From DAOMNN01 sp964404505 (GTDB taxonomy: Bacteria > Pseudomonadota > Gammaproteobacteria > Burkholderiales > Rhodocyclaceae), in the NCBI GenBank assembly GCA_964404505.1, contig CAYOKH010000009.1:1-42560 (forward strand): a stretch of DNA of 42,560 bases. Direction: 5' to 3'. Made by a program: the position numbers and the translations under genes. The notes beneath the pieces were generated by a model. It made no database searches and was not told the DNA's origin. It saw only the letters and a program-made list of their open reading frames with translations. Positions 6,144 to 15,251 of the stretch are shown one piece after another (within the stretch, counting starts at the first letter, position 1; each line of letters opens with the position of its first letter).

Positions 6144-8963
6144 ATGGCTGACTACCGAAAGACGCTGAACCTGCCGGACACGCCGTTTCCGATGCGCGGC
6201 AATCTGGCAAAACGCGAGCCGGCCTGGGTTGCCGACTGGCAGAGCCGACGGTTCTACGACAAGATCCGCAGGGTGGCACGAGTTCGACCGAAGTTCGTCC
6301 TTCACGACGGACCGCCTTACGCAAACGGGGACATTCACATCGGCCATGCGGTCAACAAGATTCTCAAGGACATCATCGTCCGCTCGAAGACCCTCGCAGG
6401 CTTCGATGCACCCTATGTCCCCGGCTGGGATTGCCACGGCCTGCCGATCGAGCACCAGATCGAGAAACTGCACGGCAAGCATCTGCCGGCCGATCGCGCT
6501 CGGGAGTTGTGTCGCGAGTATGCGGCGGAACAGATCGAACGCCAGAAGCTCGACTTCGTCCGCCTTGGCATCCTGGGTGGCTGGGACGACCCCTATCGCA
6601 CCATGCAATTCTCCAACGAGGCGGACGAGATTCGGGCCCTCGGCGAGATGTATCGCAGGGGTTTTCTGTTCAAGGGACTGAAACCGGTCAACTGGTGCTT
6701 CGATTGCGGTTCGGCGCTGGCGGAAGCTGAAGTCGAATATCAGGACAGGAAATCCCCGACAATCGATGTCGGCTTCCCGCTCGCCGACGCCGAGCGCGGC
6801 AAGCTGGCCTACGCCTTTGGACTCGACGCCTTGCCTGACATGCCGGTGTTCGCGGTGATCTGGACCACCACACCATGGACGATTCCTTCCAACCAGGCGC
6901 TCAACGTCCACCCCGAATTCGTCTACGAACTGGTCGAGACATCGCGCGGTCTGCTGGTTCTTGCCGCCGAACTGCGTCAGAGCGCGCTCGAGCGCTATGC
7001 GCTCGACGGCCGCGTCCTCGGCGCCACCCAGGGGATCGCGCTCGACCGGATCAGTTTCCGTCACCCATTTTACGACCGCCATTCGCCGGTGATGCTGGGC
7101 GACTACGTCGCCACCGATGCGGGAACCGGTATTGTCCATAGCGCCCCCGCCTACGGCATGGACGACTTCGTCTCATGCACCCGTTACGGGATGCGCAACG
7201 AAGAGATCCTGACTCCGGTTCAGGGTGACGGGACCTTCGCCGATAGCCTCCCCTTCTTCGGTGGAATGAGCGTCTGGGACGCAAACCCGAAGATCATCGA
7301 CAAGCTGTCCGAAGTTGGCGCCCTCTTCGCTTCGGGCACGGTAGTGCACAGCTACATGCATTGCTGGCGGCACAAGACCCCGGTGATCTACCGTGCCACG
7401 ACACAATGGTTCGTGGGCATGGATCGGCTCGCGGGACGCGAGCGCATAGAGCCAGGCGCACCGACCCTGCGCGAACTGGCGCTGAAGGCGGTCGAGGACA
7501 CCCGCTTCTACCCGGCCTGGGGCAAGGCGCGTCTGCACGCGATGATCGCCAACCGTCCGGACTGGTGCGTATCGCGTCAACGCAACTGGGGTGTGCCGAT
7601 TCCGCTCTTTCTCCACAAGGAGTCGGGTGAGCCGCACCCGCGCACGCTCGAACTGCTCGAGCAGATCGCTCAACGCGTCGAGCGCGAAGGCATAGACGCC
7701 TGGTTCAGGCTTGACGCGACCGAACTGCTGGGGAGCGAAGCGGAGCAATACGACAAGATGCGCGACACCCTGGATGTGTGGTTCGATTCGGGTACGACGC
7801 ACTGGACCGTGCTGCGCGGATCGCATGCAAACGAAAGCCGGTGGCCGGCAGACCTGTACCTGGAGGGTTCGGACCAGCATCGCGGCTGGTTCCACTCTTC
7901 CCTCCTCACCGGATGCGCGATTGACGGCAGGGCCCCATACGAGGCTCTTCTGACCCACGGTTTCGTGGTCGACGGCCAGGGCAAGAAGATGTCCAAGTCG
8001 AAGGGCAATGTGGTCGCCCCGCAGGAAGTGTCCGGTCGCCTGGGCGCAGAGATCCTGCGCCTATGGACCGCGGCAACCGACTACTCGGGCGAACTGACGA
8101 TCTCCAACGAGATTCTCGAACGGGTGGTGGAGGTCTACCGGCGCCTGCGCAATACCTTGCGCTTCCTGCTTGCCAATACGGCGGACTTCGATGGACGGAC
8201 ACATGCGGTACCCATGGCGCAATGTCTCGATCTGGATCGCTACGCGATCGCCCTGACGCGCCGGCTCCAGCGGCAGCTCTGCGGGGATTACGAACGATTC
8301 GAGTTCCACAAGGTGGTTCAGGGATTGCAGAACTTCGCCGCTGAGGACCTCGGCGCCTTTTATCTGGACGTCCTCAAGGACAGGCTGTACACGACTGCCG
8401 CGGACTCACTCGCACGCCGTTCGGCCCAGACCGCGTTGTGGCACATCACGCAGGCGGTCACGCGCCTGATGGCACCGATACTCTCCTTCACCGCCGAAGA
8501 GATCTGGCAGATCATCGGGGGCGACCCCGAGGACAGCGTCATGCTGCACACCTGGCATGAGCTGCCTGCCGCGGCCGACGACGATGCCTTGTGCGAACGA
8601 TGGGGTCTGATCCGCGAATCCCGGGCTGCGGTGCAGAAGGTGCTCGAGGAACTGCGCACGGCCGGCAGCATCGGTTCATCGCTTCAGGCCGAGGTCAGGA
8701 TCAGGGCCAGCGCCGAGCGTTTCGCGGCATTGGCCAGCCTGGGCGAGGATCTGCGCTATGTGATGATCACCTCTCACGCAGATCTGGTGAGAGTCGACAG
8801 CGAGTCCGAGGAGGGTGTCGACGCGACACCGAGTGGGTACGGCAAGTGCGAGCGCTGCTGGCATTATCGCGAGGACGTGGGTTCCGTTGCCCAACACCCG
8901 ACCTTGTGTGGCCGCTGTCACGAAAATCTTCACGGCCGCGGGGAAATTCGCCGCCATGCATAG
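6144..8963 (+). CDS. ileS: Isoleucyl-tRNA synthetase
   Basis: This cytoplasmic class I synthetase charges tRNA-Ile. The 939-residue length is normal for the bacterial (IleS1) form. The HIGH signature appears in NGDIHIGHAVNKILKD near residue 60. The editing domain (CP1) includes WTTTPWTIPSNQAL, KMSKS occurs in GKKMSKSKGN, and the C-terminal zinc finger is CERCWHY...CGRCHENL. The ATG has AAGGA seven bases upstream. lspA starts about 50 bases downstream, consistent with one transcript from ribF through ispH. Confidence 0.97.
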   Translation: MADYRKTLNLPDTPFPMRGNLAKREPAWVADWQSRRFYDKIRRVARVRPKFVLHDGPPYANGDIHIGHAVNKILKDIIVRSKTLAGFDAPYVPGWDCHGLPIEHQIEKLHGKHLPADRARELCREYAAEQIERQKLDFVRLGILGGWDDPYRTMQFSNEADEIRALGEMYRRGFLFKGLKPVNWCFDCGSALAEAEVEYQDRKSPTIDVGFPLADAERGKLAYAFGLDALPDMPVFAVIWTTTPWTIPSNQALNVHPEFVYELVETSRGLLVLAAELRQSALERYALDGRVLGATQGIALDRISFRHPFYDRHSPVMLGDYVATDAGTGIVHSAPAYGMDDFVSCTRYGMRNEEILTPVQGDGTFADSLPFFGGMSVWDANPKIIDKLSEVGALFASGTVVHSYMHCWRHKTPVIYRATTQWFVGMDRLAGRERIEPGAPTLRELALKAVEDTRFYPAWGKARLHAMIANRPDWCVSRQRNWGVPIPLFLHKESGEPHPRTLELLEQIAQRVEREGIDAWFRLDATELLGSEAEQYDKMRDTLDVWFDSGTTHWTVLRGSHANESRWPADLYLEGSDQHRGWFHSSLLTGCAIDGRAPYEALLTHGFVVDGQGKKMSKSKGNVVAPQEVSGRLGAEILRLWTAATDYSGELTISNEILERVVEVYRRLRNTLRFLLANTADFDGRTHAVPMAQCLDLDRYAIALTRRLQRQLCGDYERFEFHKVVQGLQNFAAEDLGAFYLDVLKDRLYTTAADSLARRSAQTALWHITQAVTRLMAPILSFTAEEIWQIIGGDPEDSVMLHTWHELPAAADDDALCERWGLIRESRAAVQKVLEELRTAGSIGSSLQAEVRIRASAERFAALASLGEDLRYVMITSHADLVRVDSESEEGVDATPSGYGKCERCWHYREDVGSVAQHPTLCGRCHENLHGRGEIRRHA

Positions 8964-9014
8964 CAGCCGGTTGCACGCGCGGGTGGAGTGGCCCTGCCAA
9001 GCGGGGCTGCGGCC

Positions 9015-9509
9015 ATGAGCAGGAGACTGGCTGGATGGCTGATGTTGTCAGGCGCGGTCGTCGCCCTGGATCAGGCCAGCAAATGGATCGTCCTCGAAAC
9101 GATGCGCCAGGGTGAAGCAATTCGGGTTACGGACTTCTTCCAGCTGGTCCTCTTGTTCAACCCCGGCGCTGCATTCAGCTTTCTCGCGCACCAGCCGGGA
9201 TGGCAGCGCTGGTTCTTCGTCCTCCTGGCAATGCTGATCTGCGGTTGGTTGCTCTCCATGCTGCGCCGGCACGCGCATGAGCGCACCCTGCCCCTTGCGT
9301 TCAGTCTGATCATCGGCGGAGCGATCGGCAATGTGGTCGATCGTCTGGTCCATGGCGCGGTGGTCGACTTCCTGTACTTCCATGTCGGTCGGTATGGCTG
9401 GCCGGCGTTCAATGTCGCCGATTCGGCAATCACCGTCGGGGTCGTGCTGATGCTCTGGTCCCATTTCCGTCCCATGCCCAGGAATTCCAGCCCGGAGAAC
9501 CCATCGTGA
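9015..9509 (+). CDS. lspA: Lipoprotein signal peptidase (signal peptidase II)
   Basis: LspA is the inner-membrane aspartic protease that removes signal peptides from diacylglyceryl prolipoproteins. The 164-residue protein has four hydrophobic segments (about 10-25, 68-88, 96-113, 136-152). The two catalytic aspartates lie in NVVDRLVHGAVVDF and FNVADSAITVG, and NPGAAFSFL is also conserved. The ATG at 9015 is preferred over GTG 8988 because it gives the standard N-terminus. The stop overlaps the GTG start of fkpB. Confidence 0.95.
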   Translation: MSRRLAGWLMLSGAVVALDQASKWIVLETMRQGEAIRVTDFFQLVLLFNPGAAFSFLAHQPGWQRWFFVLLAMLICGWLLSMLRRHAHERTLPLAFSLIIGGAIGNVVDRLVHGAVVDFLYFHVGRYGWPAFNVADSAITVGVVLMLWSHFRPMPRNSSPENPS

Positions 9510-9934
9510 CGCAAACCGTCCAACCCGACAGCCTGGTGACCCTGCATTACCGGATCGCGCTCGAGAACGGCCAGCCGCTCATCAGCACCTTCGAGGGCAC
9601 GCCGGCGACCCTTCAGCTGGGCAACGGTGAATTGCTGCCGAATCTGGAACGTCTGCTCGCGGGACTGGAAAGCGGTACGCTGCAGCAGTTCACGCTGACG
9701 GCGGAAGACGCCTTCGGTCCCCACAATCCTGACCTGGTCGAGCGTGTGCGCCGCGAACATATGCCGGACGAAGTGATTGGAGCGCTGAGCATCATGGAGT
9801 TCACGGCCCCGGACGGCTCGCAATACTCGGGCCTGGTCCGGGAGATCGACGAGGTTTCGGCCCTGATCGACTTCAACCACCCGCTTGCGGGCAAGGGCAT
9901 TCGCTTCGAGGTGGAAATCATCGGCATCATGTAG
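9506..9934 (+). CDS. fkpB: FKBP-type peptidyl-prolyl isomerase (SlpA/FkpB type)
   Basis: This is a 142-residue cytoplasmic prolyl isomerase with chaperone activity. The FKBP half (VTLHYRIALENG, LGNGELLPNLERLLAGLESG) is interrupted by the insert-in-flap domain (EDAFGPHNPDLVERVRR, VDFNHPLAGK-like segment LIDFNHPLAGKGIRFEVEI), the SlyD/SlpA arrangement. It lacks the His-rich tail of SlyD. It begins with GTG overlapping the lspA stop (GTGA), as expected in the lspA-fkpB-ispH order. Confidence 0.92.
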   Translation: MTQTVQPDSLVTLHYRIALENGQPLISTFEGTPATLQLGNGELLPNLERLLAGLESGTLQQFTLTAEDAFGPHNPDLVERVRREHMPDEVIGALSIMEFTAPDGSQYSGLVREIDEVSALIDFNHPLAGKGIRFEVEIIGIM

Positions 9935-9966
9935 CCGGTGCGCCGCAACAGCCGCGGAGAACGAAC

Positions 9967-10911
9967 ATGAACGACCACGAAATACTGCTCGCCACACCCC
10001 GCGGATTCTGTGCCGGCGTGGAACGCGCCATCGAGATCGTGGAACAGTCCCTCCGGCGATTCGGCGCACCGATCTACGTGCGGCACGAAGTGGTGCACAA
10101 CAAGTTCGTCGTGGATGACCTGCGCTCCAAGGGTGCAATCTTCGTCGAAGAACTCGATGAGGTTCCAGCTGGCAACACCGTGATCTTCAGCGCACACGGC
10201 GTCTCGCAGGCAGTCAGAGCGGAAGCCGAGGCGCGCGGCTTGCGCGTTTTCGACGCAACCTGCCCGCTCGTCACGAAGGTACACAACGAAGTCTCGCGGA
10301 TGCACCGGCAGGGGCTCGAAATCATCATGATCGGTCACAAGGGCCACCCCGAGGTCGAGGGAACCATGGGTCAGCTCGATGGGGGCATCCATCTGGTCGA
10401 GTCCGTCGACGACGTCGCCACGCTGGACATCGCCACCCCCGAGAGCGTGGCCTATGTCACCCAGACGACACTGTCCATGGACGACGCGCAAGGCGTGGTC
10501 GATGCGCTCAAGTCGCGCTTCCCGTCAATCGTCGGGCCGAAGAAGAACGACATCTGCTACGCGACCCAGAATCGCCAGGATGCCGTCAAAGTGATGAGCC
10601 CACAGGTGGATGCGGTGCTCGTGGTCGGCTCCGTCAACAGCTCGAACTCGAACCGCCTGCGGGAAGTTGCAGCCCTGCGCGGCGTGTCCGCGTGGCTCGT
10701 CGACAACGCCGACGCGATCGATCCTCAATGGCTCATCGGAAAATGCCGGATCGGAGTCACGGCCGGCGCGTCAGCGCCCGAGATTCTGGTGCAGGAAGTC
10801 ATCGAACGACTGCGCCAGCTCGGTGCCGGACCGGTGCGCAATCTGGACGGCGTCCCCGAGCGCGTCACATTTCCACTGCCGAAGGAATTGCAGGGAACGG
10901 ACCGCCAGTAG
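9967..10911 (+). CDS. ispH: 4-hydroxy-3-methylbut-2-enyl diphosphate reductase
   Basis: IspH makes the final step of the MEP pathway, reducing HMBPP to IPP and DMAPP with a [4Fe-4S] cluster. The 314-residue protein shows the three conserved cysteines in RGFCAGVERAIEIV, DATCPLVTKVHNE and DICYATQNRQ. The substrate-binding residues are in EVVHNKFVV, IGHKGHPEVEGT and NSSNSNRL. GGAG lies seven bases before the ATG. dxs and ispA lie within 4.5 kb, so much of isoprenoid synthesis is local. The gene ends 17 bases from the convergent Rieske oxygenase gene. Confidence 0.96.
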   Translation: MNDHEILLATPRGFCAGVERAIEIVEQSLRRFGAPIYVRHEVVHNKFVVDDLRSKGAIFVEELDEVPAGNTVIFSAHGVSQAVRAEAEARGLRVFDATCPLVTKVHNEVSRMHRQGLEIIMIGHKGHPEVEGTMGQLDGGIHLVESVDDVATLDIATPESVAYVTQTTLSMDDAQGVVDALKSRFPSIVGPKKNDICYATQNRQDAVKVMSPQVDAVLVVGSVNSSNSNRLREVAALRGVSAWLVDNADAIDPQWLIGKCRIGVTAGASAPEILVQEVIERLRQLGAGPVRNLDGVPERVTFPLPKELQGTDRQ

Positions 10912-10928
10912 GTCGCCTCGGCGGGTCG

Positions 10929-12029
10929 CTACAGGTGTGGTGCCATGACGCGCCGGTAGAATTCGTGGAAGTGCTGCATGCCATCCTCGAACGGCGACTG
11001 GTAGGGCCCGAACTCGCTTCGCCCCTCCCGGTACAGCGCCCATCGGCCGCGATCCATGCGCTCCCCGATGTCATCGTCCTCGATCGCCGTTTCGAGGTAG
11101 GCGGCCTGCTCCGCCTCGACGAACTCGCGTTCGAAGTCGACGATCTCCTCCGGATAGTAGAACTCCACCACGTTGGTGGTCCGGTTGACATCCCTGGGGA
11201 TCAGCGTGCTCACCACCAGCACGTGCGGATACCACTCGACCATCACGTTCGGATAGTAGGTCAGCCAGATCGCACCCTGTGCCGGTCGTTCTCGACCGTA
11301 GATGTCGAGCACCGCCTGGTGCCAATTCCGGTAGGCCTCCGAGCCCGGGCGTGCAAGAGAGGTGATGCCGACCCGCTGCACCGAGTACCATTCGCCGAAC
11401 TGCCAGGTCAGGTCGTCGCAGGTAACGAAGTTTCCCAGGCCCGGATGGAACGGGGCGACATGATAGTCTTCAAGGTAGACCTCGATGAAGGTCTTCCAGT
11501 TGTAATTGCACTCGTGGATCTCGACACGATCGAGCTTGTAGCCCGAAAAGTCCAGATCGGCAGCAATGGCCATCCCGGAGAGGTCATCGGCTGCACGCCT
11601 GGGTCCCTTGAACAACAGCCCCTGCCAATTCTCGAGGATATCGCGCCTCAGATTCAGGCACGGATTTTCCGCGAAATGGGGCGCTCCGAGAAGCGAGCCC
11701 TTCCGGTCATAGGTCCACCGATGGACCGGGCACACGATATGATCGGCCGTTCCCGCACCCTGCAGCATGATTGCCTGACGATGACGGCAGATGTTGGACA
11801 ACTGGTGGATGCCGTCGTCGGTGCGAAAGAGGAGTTTCGAGTGGTCCAGCCATTCGAGTGACCGGTAATTGCCGACTTCGGGTACCATCAGCTCATGGCC
11901 GACATAACCCGCGCCGGCATCGAAGATAAGCCGTTTCTCGAGTTCGAAGACCTTCTCGTCAAAATACATGGCCACCGGGAGCTGCGAGGCGCCAGGAGCC
12001 AGTTGAGCCTTGCATGCGATGTCGGCCAT
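10929..12029 (-). CDS. Rieske non-heme iron oxygenase, alpha-subunit type
   Basis: The 366-residue protein has an N-terminal Rieske [2Fe-2S] domain with ligands in CRHRQ and CPVHRW, and a C-terminal catalytic domain with the mononuclear iron motif EDYHVAPFH after NWKTFIEVYL. It belongs with ring-hydroxylating oxygenase alpha subunits, possibly the choline-monooxygenase-like branch. No beta subunit, ferredoxin or reductase is adjacent, so its electron donor and substrate are unknown. It lies between ispH and xseB-ispA-dxs, on the opposite strand. Its composition resembles its neighbours, so recent transfer is not evident. Confidence 0.85.
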   Translation of the reverse strand: MADIACKAQLAPGASQLPVAMYFDEKVFELEKRLIFDAGAGYVGHELMVPEVGNYRSLEWLDHSKLLFRTDDGIHQLSNICRHRQAIMLQGAGTADHIVCPVHRWTYDRKGSLLGAPHFAENPCLNLRRDILENWQGLLFKGPRRAADDLSGMAIAADLDFSGYKLDRVEIHECNYNWKTFIEVYLEDYHVAPFHPGLGNFVTCDDLTWQFGEWYSVQRVGITSLARPGSEAYRNWHQAVLDIYGRERPAQGAIWLTYYPNVMVEWYPHVLVVSTLIPRDVNRTTNVVEFYYPEEIVDFEREFVEAEQAAYLETAIEDDDIGERMDRGRWALYREGRSEFGPYQSPFEDGMQHFHEFYRRVMAPHL

Positions 12030-12098
12030 ACCCGAACCCCCTCAAGAGAGACCAAGAAATCCGGAAGAAACGACCGTCCATTCTATGCGAAACGGCGT

Positions 12099-12128
12099 TT
12101 GACCACTAGTTGCGCGATCGGTTATGTT
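12099..12128 (+). promoter_or_regulatory. Probable promoter of xseB-ispA-dxs
   Basis: TTGACC (12099-12104) and TATGTT (12123-12128) are separated by 18 bases. They lie 29 bases before the xseB ATG at 12158. The -35 is strong and the -10 moderate. The region between 12030 and 12157 is the divergent spacer shared with the Rieske gene. Confidence 0.5.
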
Positions 12129-12157
12129 CGGTCCTTTCAAGTCGCTCACTCTCCATC

Positions 12158-12403
12158 ATGACAAAGCCGGTCAGTTCACCGAAATCCTTTGAATCGGCCA
12201 TTTCGGAACTCGAAACGATCGTTCAGGAAATGGAGACGGGCACGATATCGCTCGAACAGGCGCTGGAACGTTATCAGCGCGGCGTCGGCCTGCTCAAGTT
12301 CTGTCAGGAAACCTTGCAGCAGGCCGAGCAGCGCGTGCGTCAGCTCGAGAACGGGCAGCTGATTCCGCTCGATGCAGATTCGACCGGGGAAAAGCGGACG
12401 TGA
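12158..12403 (+). CDS. xseB: Exodeoxyribonuclease VII small subunit
   Basis: The small subunit binds XseA in several copies to form exonuclease VII, which degrades single-stranded DNA. The 81-residue protein has the family pattern SFESAISELETIVQEMETG, SLEQALERYQRGVGLLKFC and AEQRVRQLENG, predicted as helical. The gene for the large subunit is not nearby. The ATG at 12158 gives a normal N-terminus although no clear ribosome-binding site precedes it. The stop overlaps the GTG of ispA, and xseB-ispA-dxs is a widespread order. Confidence 0.93.
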   Translation: MTKPVSSPKSFESAISELETIVQEMETGTISLEQALERYQRGVGLLKFCQETLQQAEQRVRQLENGQLIPLDADSTGEKRT

Positions 12404-13302
12404 GCAACACCGGATCCGACTTTCTCGGCTGGATGAACACGGTCCAGCAGCGCATCGAAACCGCCCTTGGATCGATACTTCCAGAGCCCTCGATCGCCCC
12501 GGTACGACTCCATGGCGCCATGCGCTATGCGGTACTCGGTGGCGGAAAGCGAGTACGCGCCCTGCTTGCACATGCAGCAGGGGAACTGACTGGCGCGCCG
12601 GTCGAGTGCGTCGATCGCGCCGCCTGCGCGGTGGAACTCATCCACGCCTATTCGCTGGTGCACGACGACATGCCGTGCATGGACGACGACGTTCTGCGGC
12701 GCGGCAAGCCGACCGTCCATGTCGAATTCGACGAGGCAACGGCACTGCTCACGGGCGATGCCCTGCAGACGCTTGCTTTTCAGGTCCTGTCGGAGCAATC
12801 GCTGGCGCCGACGGCCGCCGATCAACTCGAGATGATCGCGCTTCTGACACATGCGTCCGGGTCCCGCGGCATGGCCGGCGGGCAGGCAATCGACCTGGAA
12901 GCGGTCGGAAAATCGATTTCACGGGCCGAACTCGAATTCATGCACATTCACAAGACCGGAGCGCTGATCCGGGCCTCCGTGCTGCTCGGCGCACGCTGTG
13001 GTCCCGGCTGCAGCGCCCCGTTGCTCGCCCCGCTGGACCGCTACGGCAAGCTGGTCGGCCTGCTGTTCCAGGTGGTGGACGACATCCTCGACGCGCAGTC
13101 GGACACCGCCACTCTCGGGAAAACTGCGGGGAAGGACGCCGACAGCAACAAGCCCACCTATGTAAGTCTGCTTGGGCTGAACGAAGCGCGTGCACTCGCG
13201 GAATCGCTGCTTGCGGAAGCACGCCAGGTAATCGAGCCGCTCGGCACGCTCTCCACCCGGCTGGACGAGCTTGCCAGATTCATCGTCCACCGCAGATTCT
13301 GA
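12400..13302 (+). CDS. ispA: Farnesyl diphosphate synthase (short-chain prenyltransferase)
   Basis: The enzyme condenses IPP with DMAPP and GPP to farnesyl diphosphate. The 300-residue protein has the first aspartate-rich motif in SLVHDDMPCMDDD, the second in QVVDDILDA, and GGGKRVRALL and GGQAIDLE. It starts with GTG overlapping the xseB stop. dxs follows 26 bases downstream. Confidence 0.94.
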   Translation: MSNTGSDFLGWMNTVQQRIETALGSILPEPSIAPVRLHGAMRYAVLGGGKRVRALLAHAAGELTGAPVECVDRAACAVELIHAYSLVHDDMPCMDDDVLRRGKPTVHVEFDEATALLTGDALQTLAFQVLSEQSLAPTAADQLEMIALLTHASGSRGMAGGQAIDLEAVGKSISRAELEFMHIHKTGALIRASVLLGARCGPGCSAPLLAPLDRYGKLVGLLFQVVDDILDAQSDTATLGKTAGKDADSNKPTYVSLLGLNEARALAESLLAEARQVIEPLGTLSTRLDELARFIVHRRF

Positions 13303-13328
13303 CCCTGGCTTTCACTGCACAAACCCAA

Positions 13329-15191
13329 ATGTCCCCCTATCCCCTGCTGACCAGCATCGACTCGCCGGCGGACCTGCGCAAACTCGAGCGCCGCGACCTG
13401 CCGGAACTGGCGAAGCAGCTGCGCGCGTTTCTCATCGAGTCGGTGTCGCGTACCGGCGGGCACCTGTCCTCGAATCTCGGGACGGTCGAATTGAGCATCG
13501 CCCTGCACTACGTCTTCGACACGCCCCACGATCGCATCGTCTGGGATGTGGGTCATCAGACGTACGGCCACAAGATTCTTACCGGCCGCCGTGAGGCGAT
13601 GAGCGGACTGCGCCATTTTGGCGGCATATCGGGATTTCCGCGACGCTGCGAGAGCGAGTACGACACTTTCGGCACGGCGCATTCGTCGACGTCGATTTCG
13701 GCAGCCCTGGGGATGGCCGTGGCTGCGAGGGACAAGGGGGAGGACCGCCGTGTCGTCGCAGTGATCGGCGACGGTGCCATGTCGGCCGGCATGGCATTCG
13801 AGGCCCTCAACAACGCGGGCGACACGCGCGACACCAATCTCCTGGTGATCCTCAACGACAACGAAATGTCCATCTCCCCCCCGGTAGGCGCACTTACGCG
13901 GATCCTCGCGCGAATGCTGTCCGGTCGCACCTACAACGCGGCGCGCCGTGCCGGCGAGAAGGTACTGGGCATGGCCCCGCCGGTGCTGGATTTCGCACGC
14001 AAGGTCGAGGAGCACGTCAAAGGTCTGATCACCCCGGGGACCCTGTTCGAGGAATTCGGCTTCCATTATTACGGGCCGATCGACGGTCATGACCTGGACG
14101 CCCTGCTGCCCACGCTGCAGAACCTCGGAAAACTCGAGGGTCCGCATTTTCTTCACGTCATCACGCGCAAGGGGCAGGGCTACAAGCTCGCCGAAGTCGA
14201 TCCCATCCTCTATCACGGCGTGTCGAAATTCGACCACAACTCCGGCATCGAAGCCGGCAAGGGCGGCGGCAGACGGACCTATACCCAGGTGTTCGGTGAC
14301 TGGCTCTGCGATATCGCAGCCGTCGACGACAAGGTGATCGGCATCACTCCGGCGATGCGCGAAGGCTCGGGCATGGTGCGCTTCGCCCGTCACTTTCCTG
14401 ACCGCTTCTTCGATGTCGGTATTGCCGAACAACACTCGCTGACGTTCGCCGCCGGCATGGCGTGCGACAGTGTTCGACCAGTTGTCGCTATCTACTCGTC
14501 GTTTCTGCAGCGTGCCTACGATCAGCTCATACACGACATCGCGCTGCAGAATCTGCCGGTAATGTTTGCGATTGACCGTGCCGGACTGGCCGGGGCCGAC
14601 GGGGCGACCCATCACGGCGCCTTCGACCTCTCCTATCTGGCCTGCATCCCCAATATGGTGGTGATGGCGCCCGCCGACGAGAACGAATGCCGGCAGATGC
14701 TCTACACTGCATACTGCCACGACGGTCCGGCTGCGGTACGCTATCCGCGCGGCACCGGTATGGCGGTGACACCCGACACCGCCATGACCGCGCTTGAAAT
14801 CGGCAAGGCGGAGATCCGCCGTACCGGAACGCGGGTCGCGCTTCTGGCATTCGGGAATCTGCTTGCGCCGGCGCTCGCGGCCGGCGAAGAGCTTGATGCG
14901 TCGGTGGTCAACATGCGCTTCGTCAAACCGCTGGACGAGCAGTGCGTGCGCGATATTGCCGCGAGTCATGACCTGCTTGTCACGCTGGAGGAAAACGCGG
15001 TGATAGGAGGCGCGGGTTCGGAGGTCGCCCGGGTCATCGAAGGGATCACGAAGCGGCCGCGCGTCCTGCGTCTCGGGCTTCCCGACCGATTCGTCGACCA
15101 TGGCGACCAGGCGCTGCTGCTGCAGTCGGTCGGTCTCGACGCGGCCGGCATTATTGCTGCGATTGCGCGGCTCAATGGTGATAATAGTTGA
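13329..15191 (+). CDS. dxs: 1-deoxy-D-xylulose-5-phosphate synthase
   Basis: Dxs is the thiamine-diphosphate enzyme that joins pyruvate and glyceraldehyde 3-phosphate, the first step of the MEP pathway. The 620-residue length is standard. Visible motifs are VWDVGHQTYGHKIL, the ThDP/Mg motif GDGAMSAGMAFEALNNAG with LNDNEMSI, the transketolase-like centre DVGIAEQHSLTFAAG and DRAGLAGADGATHHG. The start at 13329 (MSPYPLLTSIDSPADL) matches the family N-terminus, but no obvious ribosome-binding site precedes it, so translation may depend on coupling to ispA. Confidence 0.96.
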   Translation: MSPYPLLTSIDSPADLRKLERRDLPELAKQLRAFLIESVSRTGGHLSSNLGTVELSIALHYVFDTPHDRIVWDVGHQTYGHKILTGRREAMSGLRHFGGISGFPRRCESEYDTFGTAHSSTSISAALGMAVAARDKGEDRRVVAVIGDGAMSAGMAFEALNNAGDTRDTNLLVILNDNEMSISPPVGALTRILARMLSGRTYNAARRAGEKVLGMAPPVLDFARKVEEHVKGLITPGTLFEEFGFHYYGPIDGHDLDALLPTLQNLGKLEGPHFLHVITRKGQGYKLAEVDPILYHGVSKFDHNSGIEAGKGGGRRTYTQVFGDWLCDIAAVDDKVIGITPAMREGSGMVRFARHFPDRFFDVGIAEQHSLTFAAGMACDSVRPVVAIYSSFLQRAYDQLIHDIALQNLPVMFAIDRAGLAGADGATHHGAFDLSYLACIPNMVVMAPADENECRQMLYTAYCHDGPAAVRYPRGTGMAVTPDTAMTALEIGKAEIRRTGTRVALLAFGNLLAPALAAGEELDASVVNMRFVKPLDEQCVRDIAASHDLLVTLEENAVIGGAGSEVARVIEGITKRPRVLRLGLPDRFVDHGDQALLLQSVGLDAAGIIAAIARLNGDNS

Positions 15192-15251
15192 GTAGATTTG
15201 TCGGACTTGTTAGGATCGTCTGAAAAATCATACCCCCACAGAGAACGACGC

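Noticed and set aside
15200..15225. TTGT repeats upstream of folE2 as a third regulator site
   Set aside because: The spacing is nine bases, only two repeats occur and the TTACAAG-N5-ACAACT core is absent.
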